Of a stretch of 64,000 nucleotides of DNA, positions 18,566-24,702 are shown in pieces. Origin of the DNA: Labilibacter sediminis (GTDB taxonomy: Bacteria > Bacteroidota > Bacteroidia > Bacteroidales > Marinilabiliaceae); assembly GCF_005877885.1 (NCBI RefSeq), contig NZ_VCHY01000018.1, positions 1 through 64,000 of the forward strand. Direction: 5' to 3'. Below the pieces are notes generated by a model. It searched no databases. It saw nothing but the letters and a program-made list of their open reading frames with translations, and had not been told where the DNA came from. Positions within the stretch are counted from its first letter, which is position 1, and each line of letters starts with the position of its first letter. Made by a program: the position numbers and the translations under genes.

Positions 18566-19765
18566 ATGGGACCGTTAGTACCTGATATTATAAGTGGAGA
18601 ACTCAATTATATCATTGCCTTAATTATTGGTATTGGATTTGGGTTCGCCCTTGAGCAAGCTGGCTTTGCTTCTACAAAAAAATTAGTTGGTTTATTTTAC
18701 GGTTATGACTTTACCGTATTAAGAGTATTTTTTACAGCAGGCATTACCGCTATGGTTGGCATTGTGGTTCTTAGCCATTTTAACATGCTTGATGTAAGTG
18801 TCATATATGTTAACCCAACCTTCTTATGGTCAACACTTATAGGTGGAGGAATCATGGGATTTGGTTTTATTATTGGTGGTTTTTGCCCGGGCACCAGTGC
18901 ATGTGCCGCAGCCACCGGAAGAGTTGACGGAATGGCCTTTTTATTAGGTAGTGTCATCGGTATTTTTGCATTTGCAGAAGGATACCCTTTATTTAAAGAC
19001 ATTTACCTGGCCGAAAACTGGGGTGCCGTACTAATGTATGAACAACTTGGTTTATCCAGAGAAGTATTTGGTATCATCATGATACTAGTGGCTGCCGGTG
19101 CTTTTGTAATGACTACTGTTATTGAGAATAACATTAATCACAAAGAAACAAAATGGTTTAAACCTACGATTATCAAAAATTCAATTTTAGTGGCTACACC
19201 AATTCTTTTGGTATTGATGGTGATGATTACACCTACCAAAACAGAGGTAATGAACACCAGGATTGACGAAAAGATAGCTGCAGGAGAGTGTAATCCGAAA
19301 ATGATGCATGCTGATAAGCTGGCTTACGAATTAATGAACCAATATTACAAATACAATGTCATTGATGTTCGTTCTGCAGAGGAGTATAAAGCATTTCATA
19401 TCCCAACAGCTATCAACATTCCCCTGGAAGAATTACACAATAAAGAAAACCTTGGTATTGTATTGCAAAACATTAAAACCAATGTGTTTTATGGGGCCGA
19501 TATTAATCAATCCCAAAGAGCCTGCATGGTTTCTAAATACTTTGGGAAGTCAGATAACTTTGCATTGGATTTAACAGCCACACAATTTAACCAACAGTAT
19601 TTTTTACTGGCTGATATTGATGAGAATGCATCGAAGACTGAAGCTGAACTGTACAACTTTAGAAAAGACGCAGGCATTAAACTCAAAGAAATTGAAGAAA
19701 CGGTTGGCAACCTGGATAAACCTGTGATTAAAAAAGCAGGCAGAGTTAAAGGGGGATGCAGTTAA
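18566..19765 (+). CDS. YeeE/YedE transporter half fused to a cysteine-less rhodanese domain
   Basis: A 399-residue fusion. Residues 1-225 are membrane helices of the YeeE/YedE type with GGFCPGTSACAAATG (C107, C113). Residues about 245-340 form a rhodanese domain beginning NVIDVRSAEEYKAFHIP. Where active rhodaneses have the persulfide cysteine at the start of the catalytic loop, this one has G310 (FYGADINQSQRAC), so sulfur transfer by that residue is not possible. The protein ends in GRVKGGCS, leaving one cysteine next to the C-terminus. It probably completes the sulfur transporter; the rhodanese-like part may bind sulfane sulfur or act structurally. Confidence 0.85.
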   Translation: MGPLVPDIISGELNYIIALIIGIGFGFALEQAGFASTKKLVGLFYGYDFTVLRVFFTAGITAMVGIVVLSHFNMLDVSVIYVNPTFLWSTLIGGGIMGFGFIIGGFCPGTSACAAATGRVDGMAFLLGSVIGIFAFAEGYPLFKDIYLAENWGAVLMYEQLGLSREVFGIIMILVAAGAFVMTTVIENNINHKETKWFKPTIIKNSILVATPILLVLMVMITPTKTEVMNTRIDEKIAAGECNPKMMHADKLAYELMNQYYKYNVIDVRSAEEYKAFHIPTAINIPLEELHNKENLGIVLQNIKTNVFYGADINQSQRACMVSKYFGKSDNFALDLTATQFNQQYFLLADIDENASKTEAELYNFRKDAGIKLKEIEETVGNLDKPVIKKAGRVKGGCS

Positions 19766-19781
19766 GTTTGAAATACTAAAT

Positions 19782-19829
19782 ATAAAAGAAATGCCCTGTT
19801 GCAAAATTGCAGCAGGGCATTTCTTTTAT
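19782..19829. terminator. Strong bidirectional terminator
   Basis: ATAAAAGAAATGCCCTG (19782-19798) pairs perfectly over 17 bp with 19813-19829, and an inner TTGCA/TGCAG pairing shortens the loop. It separates the convergent sulfur operon and the DUF6249-like gene. Confidence 0.9.
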
Positions 19830-19845
19830 CCTTAACCCAGAATAA

Positions 19846-20202
19846 CTATTGTTTTTGTCTGATGGCTATTAAAAAATAAAATAAAAAACCCATTCCAATA
19901 AACATTAGCTCAATACCAAATGAAATAAGGGAACGATCCATTTGATATCTATCAAACTCAAAGTACTTACCCACTAAGAACGCTACTATTAATCCCAAAC
20001 CAGCCATTGTGGATACCATAGCCCATTTTAAACTGGCCATTCTTTGAGGCTCCTGTTCCTGACTTGAAACAGGTTCTAATATATTGGCTTTCTCTACATG
20101 TCCTCCCTTAATCAATCTTCTTTTCAATAAAAAGTTGGTAAACATTCTGATAATAAAAAAGAAACTACCAAATACCACTAAGGCCATAAATACATCTTGC
20201 AT
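19846..20202 (-). CDS. DUF6249-like membrane protein, probable ECF sigma target
   Basis: A 118-residue inner-membrane protein with three hydrophobic segments (about 4-22, 60-80, 92-112) and a short cytoplasmic loop. It resembles DUF6249 proteins of Bacteroidota, whose function is unknown. It is divergent from an ECF sigma factor operon. Its upstream region carries the same GCAACC-N16-CGACC sequence as the sigma gene, so it is very likely transcribed by that sigma factor. Confidence 0.75.
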   Translation of the reverse strand: MQDVFMALVVFGSFFFIIRMFTNFLLKRRLIKGGHVEKANILEPVSSQEQEPQRMASLKWAMVSTMAGLGLIVAFLVGKYFEFDRYQMDRSLISFGIELMFIGMGFLFYFLIAIRQKQ

Positions 20203-20235
20203 AATATTTTGTTTTAAAATTAAACTTCTGCCTAT

Positions 20236-20263
20236 TGGTCGTTAGATAAACAGAAAAGGTTGC
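20236..20263 (-). promoter_or_regulatory. ECF-type promoter for the divergent membrane gene
   Basis: On the minus strand GCAACC (20263-20258) is followed after exactly 16 bases by CGACCA (20241-20236). This mirrors the promoter of the sigma gene and lies about 34 bases before the start codon at 20202. AAC in the -35 element and CGNC in the -10 element are usual for ECF sigma factors. Confidence 0.6.
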
Positions 20264-20297
20264 AACGAAAAGAAAATTATTTTTATGACCTTTACCT

Positions 20298-20325
20298 GCA
20301 ACCTTTTCTATCTTGGAGGCGACCT
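20298..20325 (+). promoter_or_regulatory. Autoregulatory ECF-type promoter of the sigma gene
   Basis: GCAACC (20298-20303), 16 bases, then CGACCT (20320-20325). The ATG lies at 20336, so transcription would start at or within a few bases of the start codon, giving a leaderless or nearly leaderless mRNA. Confidence 0.6.
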
Positions 20326-20335
20326 ACTATAATAT

Positions 20336-20914
20336 ATGGATGATTTTGAACTTGTAAAACAAATTAAAAAAGGTAATTCTAATGCCTATCGCTTTATGGT
20401 GAGTAAACATGAGCGATTGGTATTTAATATTGCCTGGCGTATGGCAGGTCAACATCAGGCTGATATTGAAGACATTGCTCAGGAGGTGTTTATTAAGGTG
20501 TATAAAAACATAAAAAGCTATCGTAATGAATCAAAATTATCAACCTGGATAGCATCCATTGCATGGAAAACATCCATAGATTTTATCAGGCGAAAAACCA
20601 GAAATAAACTAAACTTTACAGATGAACCTGAGTTACATGAAACGCAATATGAAAACAACGTCTTTGAAAACATAAAGCAATCGGAACTTAAAAAGGTAGT
20701 TTCAGAAACATTAGCAAAGTTACCTGTTCAATATCAATCTGTATTATCTCTATATTACCTTGAAGAGTTTTCGTATGCCGAAATACAGGAAATTACAAAT
20801 ATGCCATTGGGCACCATAAAAAGCTACTTAAACAGAGCTAAAAATATTTTTAAGTCAGAAATAGAAAATAAGCATGGTCATAACGCCATCCAATTATTAT
20901 ATAATGACAAATAA
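20336..20914 (+). CDS. ECF RNA polymerase sigma factor
   Basis: A 192-residue extracytoplasmic-function sigma factor. Region 2 spans about 20-90 (DIAQEVFIKVYKNIKSYRNESKLSTWIASIAW) and region 4 about 125-180 (LPVQYQSVLSLYYLEEFSYAEIQEITNMPLGTIKSYLNRAK). The start at 20336 places region 2 at the normal distance. The stop overlaps the start of the next gene by 11 bases, which suggests translational coupling to a membrane protein that may act as its anti-sigma partner. Matching promoters on both sides indicate autoregulation and control of the divergent gene. Confidence 0.92.
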   Translation: MDDFELVKQIKKGNSNAYRFMVSKHERLVFNIAWRMAGQHQADIEDIAQEVFIKVYKNIKSYRNESKLSTWIASIAWKTSIDFIRRKTRNKLNFTDEPELHETQYENNVFENIKQSELKKVVSETLAKLPVQYQSVLSLYYLEEFSYAEIQEITNMPLGTIKSYLNRAKNIFKSEIENKHGHNAIQLLYNDK

Positions 20915-21284
20915 GAGGGAGATGGAAAAAAAAGAAGACAAGGATCGAAAGTTTGAGACTTTAATGCAAAATGCCTTAAGTGATCAACAATTTTATATAC
21001 CGGATAACTTTGCAGATAGACTTACTCAAAAGTTTAATATCCGAAATATGAAGCATCGTTTATTAACAGAATGGGGTTTAAAATTATTAATTATTATTGG
21101 GGTAACAGGTGGTTCTGCACTAGTTTTCATCCTGTCAGGCTCTGACATTATATCCAGCTTTATTCACAATTACTATCCTATCATTTTAATTCTGATCATC
21201 ACTGTGTTTATTTTCTTTTTTGACCAGGTTTTACTCAAGCTTATGTTTTTCCTCAAAGATATTAAGAAGCATAATTCGAAATAG
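20904..21284 (+). CDS. Membrane protein coupled to the ECF sigma factor
   Basis: A 127-residue protein when started at ATG 20904, which overlaps the sigma stop codon; the upstream in-frame ATG at 20874 lies deep inside the sigma gene and is less likely. The N-terminal ~55 residues are charged and cytoplasmic (FETLMQNALSDQQFYIPDNFADRLTQKF), followed by two membrane helices (about 68-88 and 96-116) and a basic tail. The size, position and topology fit a membrane-bound anti-sigma factor, but there is no recognisable zinc anti-sigma motif, so that role is inferred from context. Confidence 0.7.
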   Translation: MTNKREMEKKEDKDRKFETLMQNALSDQQFYIPDNFADRLTQKFNIRNMKHRLLTEWGLKLLIIIGVTGGSALVFILSGSDIISSFIHNYYPIILILIITVFIFFFDQVLLKLMFFLKDIKKHNSK

Positions 21285-21304
21285 TTATTTAACTAGAGAT
21301 AAAT

Positions 21305-21474
21305 AAACCCGCATTATGTATTATAACTTCGTCATGAACGTTGAAATCACGATAACACAAGGCTTTACTGAAACGAGGCATAGCATCGTTCTGGTGAGTT
21401 GAAGTGAAGAAACAAAGTGTCTTGTTTTGAAGTGATTTCAATGTGTAATAGATTTTCTAATGCATAAAGCGGGA
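21305..21474. repeat. Long-hairpin element, family A, copy 2
   Basis: A 170 bp palindromic element with terminal inverted repeats CCCGCATTATGTATTATAA and TTCTAATGCATAAAGCGGG (16 of 19 positions pair). The inner stem TTGAAATCAC pairs perfectly with GTGATTTCAA, and the tip ACGAGGCATAGCATCGT is itself a small hairpin. It lies between convergent genes and is very similar to the copy at 51073. Confidence 0.8.
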
Positions 21475-21521
21475 TAAACCACCATTCCCAAACCTTATAA
21501 GTTGAAATTCATAGAAAAATA

Positions 21522-21553
21522 AAACCGCAACATATATGATATATTGCGGTTTA
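21522..21553 (-). terminator. Rho-independent terminator of the YebC gene
   Basis: AAACCGCAA (21522-21530) pairs with TTGCGGTTT (21544-21552), with extra AT pairing in between. Read on the minus strand it is followed by TTATTTTTC. It lies 24 bases beyond the YebC stop codon. Confidence 0.75.
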
Positions 21554-21575
21554 CTTTATTTATTATGAATATCTT

Positions 21576-22292
21576 TTATAGTCCGGTTGCTGTATGATAT
21601 ACATTGGTTACATCATCATCTTCGTCAAACTTACCTAACATTTTTTCAAACGTCACCACTTCTTCTTCACTCAACTCTTTGGTTGTAGTTGGCAAGCGTT
21701 CAAATTCGGAACTCAATATCTCGAATTCATTTTCCTCTAAATAAGACTGAATAGAACCATAGCTTTCAAATTCACCATAAATAATGATATTGCCTTCTTC
21801 TTCAAAAATTTCATTGGCTCCGGCATCAATCATATCAAGCTCTAACTCCTCTAAATCCAAACCTTCTTTACCTGCTACTTTAAAGTGACATTTATGCTCA
21901 AACATATAATCTACACTTCCGGTAGTTCCTAAAGAACCACCAGCTTTGTTAAAGTAACTTCTAACAGCACCAACCGTTCTTGTATTGTTGTTTGTTGTGG
22001 TTTCCACTAAAACGGCAATTCCGAATGGACCATAACCTTCAAACACGACCTCTTTCCAATCCTCGGTATTTTTTTCAGTAGCTTTTTTAATGGCTCTTGC
22101 AACATTATCCTTAGGCATATTAGCCGTTTTGGCATTTTGCATTAACATCCTTAAACGTGGATTGGCTTCCGGATCCGGGCCTCCATCTTTAGCGGCCATT
22201 GTAATTTGTCGACCTAATTTAGTAAATGTCTTTGCCATTCCGGCCCACCTTTTCATTTTGGTGGCTTTTCGGTATTCAAATGCGCGTCCCAT
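21576..22292 (-). CDS. YebC/PmpR (TACO1) family protein
   Basis: A 238-residue member of the YebC/TACO1 family. The N-terminal RAFEYRKATKMKRWAGMAKTFTKLGRQITMAAKDGGPDPEANPRL block and FEGYGPFGIAVLVE are diagnostic. Family members were long annotated as DNA-binding regulators; newer work on YebC proteins links them to relief of ribosome stalling at proline-rich stretches. Cytoplasmic, and usual length. It is flanked by its own terminator, so it is probably a single-gene unit. Confidence 0.92.
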   Translation of the reverse strand: MGRAFEYRKATKMKRWAGMAKTFTKLGRQITMAAKDGGPDPEANPRLRMLMQNAKTANMPKDNVARAIKKATEKNTEDWKEVVFEGYGPFGIAVLVETTTNNNTRTVGAVRSYFNKAGGSLGTTGSVDYMFEHKCHFKVAGKEGLDLEELELDMIDAGANEIFEEEGNIIIYGEFESYGSIQSYLEENEFEILSSEFERLPTTTKELSEEEVVTFEKMLGKFDEDDDVTNVYHTATGL

Positions 22293-22366
22293 TATATTAT
22301 TTTTTCTTTACTCGTTACATTTTTGAACTGACAAAGCTATAATTCCTATCCAAAAAAATCAAAAAA

Positions 22367-22392
22367 AGCCGAAAGAGATTTACTCTTCGGCA
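22367..22392 (-). terminator. Rho-independent terminator of the glutathione peroxidase gene
   Basis: GCCGAAAGAG (22368-22377) pairs with CTCTTCGGC (22383-22391) with one bulge. On the minus strand a run of seven T follows. Confidence 0.75.
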
Positions 22393-22447
22393 TTTATAAT
22401 TTAAAAATTAATGTCTATAACCATAAAAGCTACCTAACACTTTAACG

Positions 22448-22990
22448 CTATCCTTCAATCCAACTTATTATTTCTTTATCATACGGCTTAGTTCCCGGCG
22501 GTAACACTTTTTCCAGAACACCATTTTCGTTCACCAGATACTTCTGAAAATTCCATTCCACTTCACTATCCATCACTCCATTCTCACTTTTCTGCGTAAG
22601 CCACTTATATACATCACTCATATCACCCCCTTTAACAGAGGCTTTTCCCATTAAAGGGAAATTTATATGATAGTTAAGCTTACAGAACTTACGGATATCT
22701 GCATTAGTATCCGGCTCTGTGTTTCGAAAGTTATTAGCCGGAAACCCAATAACTACAAATTCCTTTTCACTATACTTTTCATATAGTACCTGAAGCATTT
22801 CGTACTGCTTTGTAGTACTGCATTTACTTGCGGTGTTTACAATAAGTACCTTCTTCCCTTTTAAAACAGAAAAATCAAATGGCTCTCCTTCAATATCTAC
22901 CGTTTTAAAATCATAAAAACCTGATTGTGCCTGCATCGACATAAAACTTACAGCAACTAACACTAAACTTAAAACAATAATCTTCTTCAT
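22448..22990 (-). CDS. Glutathione peroxidase family protein, exported
   Basis: A 180-residue thioredoxin-fold peroxidase of the glutathione peroxidase family. A signal peptide of about 22 residues predicts export. The active site NTASKCSTTKQYEMLQ contains the peroxidatic C57; the later WNFQKYLV supplies the conserved Trp and Asn. The usual FPCNQF second motif reads FPANNF, so the resolving cysteine normally found there is absent. It would reduce hydroperoxides in the periplasm with an unknown thiol donor. Monocistronic, with its own terminator. Confidence 0.87.
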   Translation of the reverse strand: MKKIIVLSLVLVAVSFMSMQAQSGFYDFKTVDIEGEPFDFSVLKGKKVLIVNTASKCSTTKQYEMLQVLYEKYSEKEFVVIGFPANNFRNTEPDTNADIRKFCKLNYHINFPLMGKASVKGGDMSDVYKWLTQKSENGVMDSEVEWNFQKYLVNENGVLEKVLPPGTKPYDKEIISWIEG

Positions 22991-23169
22991 AGTTTTTCTT
23001 GTATATGAGATTTACAAAAACATTGGTCTATACTTAAACAATATCCTTACAAAGAATTCTACTTTTTTTAATAAGAGTTGAACATTACTCTGTAATATGG
23101 CATTCATTATACTCTGCTCTTGCACCCAACCTCCTTAATTGTACTTTACTTTTCGGGATTAAAATAAAG

Positions 23170-24456
23170 TTGTATGTTAGTACCTTCTTAAAAAATGAAA
23201 ATTCATCATCGAACACTAAATACAATAAGGTGAGAAGATTTAAATGGTTTCCTCTATTTAGCACCAATTTTGCCGGTGTATTAAACGATAATTTACTAAA
23301 AACACTCATTGGATTTGTTTGTGTTGCCTGGCTGGGTCCTGATAGTAAGGCAAGTCTGGTTTCAATGGCTGCTGCGTTGTTGGTTGTACCATATATCTTT
23401 CTTTCTCCCTGGTCGGGAAAACTGGCAAAGGAACATCCCAAAGCCAAAATAATTCAGTGGGCTAAACTGGCAGAAATACCCATCATGACCATAGCTGTTA
23501 TTGGCTTTATTTTTAGCAACATATATCTGGTCATGAGCAGTATGCTTTTAATGGGCTTACAAAGTTGTATTTATTCTCCCAGCAAATATGGAATTATTAG
23601 AGATATTGGTGGTAAAGAAGGTATTTCGTTTGGAACTGGAGCCATGGAAATGATCACATTTATGGCTGTTCTATTGGGTACATTTTTAGGTGGAGTGATT
23701 TCGGATGTGGATGAAAACATGGGGAGTAGACACTTAGAAATCATTATTCTTTGTTCTACCCTTATGGTACTGGCCATAATTGGATGGTTAGCCAGCTTAA
23801 AAATTCATCCTCATGAGAGTACTCCTAAAGATGACTCTGATGATACATTAAATCCTATATTGTTTCCCATACGATGGTTTAAATGGTCGAAACAAGTATT
23901 GGGATTAAACTATACTGTACTTGGCTTATCCATGTTTTGGCTTATTGGCTCCATGGTTCAGATGAATTTATACATCTACTGCGAAAAGTATTTAAAAATA
24001 TCCAACACTGCTACCGGAACTATCATGGCTTTAGTAGCTGTTGGTATTGGTGCAGGCTGTTACGCTGCCGGAGTAATATCAAACCATAAAGTAAATACCC
24101 GGCTTGTACCTATCGGCGGCATAGGAATGGCTATTACCATGTTTGTGATATTTATCTCAAAGCCCGATACCACATTATTTACGGTACTCATTGTCACTTT
24201 TGCTTTTTTTGCAGGACTATTTAAAATTCCTTTAAACGCATTTATACAAGATCGTGTTAAAGGAAGAGAATTGGGTCCTGTGATTGCCTATAACAACCAG
24301 ATGGTATTTGTAGCCATCTTAATATCAGCAGGAGTATTCTCTTTAATTGTGAAAACTTTTGATTCGAGAATTGTGTTTTTAGTGATTCTTCTGATCACCA
24401 TCATAACCACACTCATCACTTTTATAAAACTACCGGGAGCAGGAATTAGAAAATAA
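23170..24456 (+). CDS. LplT-like major facilitator transporter
   Basis: A ~428-residue major facilitator with about twelve helices, related to the lysophospholipid flippase LplT. FSTNFAGVLNDNLLKT at the N-terminus and SPSKYGIIRDI after the fourth helix are typical of the group. The frame has no ATG: TTG at 23170 or GTG at 23233 could be the start, and the GTG would place the conserved N-terminus right at residue 1. The next gene encodes an acyltransferase/acyl-ACP ligase, the same pairing as lplT-aas in enterobacteria, so it probably flips lysophospholipids inward for re-acylation. Confidence 0.83.
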   Translation: MYVSTFLKNENSSSNTKYNKVRRFKWFPLFSTNFAGVLNDNLLKTLIGFVCVAWLGPDSKASLVSMAAALLVVPYIFLSPWSGKLAKEHPKAKIIQWAKLAEIPIMTIAVIGFIFSNIYLVMSSMLLMGLQSCIYSPSKYGIIRDIGGKEGISFGTGAMEMITFMAVLLGTFLGGVISDVDENMGSRHLEIIILCSTLMVLAIIGWLASLKIHPHESTPKDDSDDTLNPILFPIRWFKWSKQVLGLNYTVLGLSMFWLIGSMVQMNLYIYCEKYLKISNTATGTIMALVAVGIGAGCYAAGVISNHKVNTRLVPIGGIGMAITMFVIFISKPDTTLFTVLIVTFAFFAGLFKIPLNAFIQDRVKGRELGPVIAYNNQMVFVAILISAGVFSLIVKTFDSRIVFLVILLITIITTLITFIKLPGAGIRK

Positions 24457-24511
24457 CACTTAGTTATAAAAGGGAATCATCTATATACCGGAAACTTAGC
24501 AGGGTTAAAAT

Positions 24512-24600
24512 ATGAAACGAGCCATGATAACTATTTCTCACACAGAAGTATGATTGATTTGGCGAGTTCCATGTGGCAATAAAAAGCAAAATATAAACAC
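24512..24600 (+). repeat. Start-codon-linked hairpin repeat, copy 2
   Basis: An 89-base unit starting ATGAAACGAGCCATGA and ending CAAAATATAAACAC, directly followed by the next ATGAAA. Apart from a stretch near positions 15-25 it is identical to the 90-base unit at 49587, 25 kb away. The stem around TATTTCTCACACAGAAGTA and the closing pairing ATGAAAC/GTTCCAT can form. It lies in tandem with copy 3 upstream of the acyltransferase gene. Confidence 0.8.
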
Positions 24601-24683
24601 ATGAAACAACCATGCAAATTTGATTATCCAAATTGACACACAAGCGGATGATCAAATTTATTTGGGAGTTCCATCTGACCATT
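24601..24683 (+). repeat. Start-codon-linked hairpin repeat, copy 3
   Basis: This unit starts ATGAAACAACCATG and ends GAGTTCCATCTGACC. The main stem AAATTTGATTATC/GATGATCAAATTT has the same geometry as copy 4 at 46206 with two compensated base-pair changes. The loop contains ACACACAAGCG. It is followed after about 20 bases by the probable ATG of the acyltransferase at 24703. Confidence 0.75.
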
Positions 24684-24702
24684 GAAAAATAAATTTAGAC
24701 AG

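Noticed and set aside
23085-23447. Minus-strand frame opposite the LplT-like gene
   Set aside because: It overlaps the start of a well-supported transporter gene in another frame, has no recognisable domain, and has a composition typical of shadow frames.
24512-24683. Riboswitch of a known class
   Set aside because: The copies occur in sense and antisense relative to genes of unrelated function, and I see no match to the cores of the TPP, cobalamin, SAM or PreQ1 classes.
24682-24702. Upstream TTG start for the acyltransferase fusion
   Set aside because: These codons follow the right end of a repeat unit, the start would be TTG, and ATG 24703 in a typical ATGAAA context gives a normal PlsC N-terminus.
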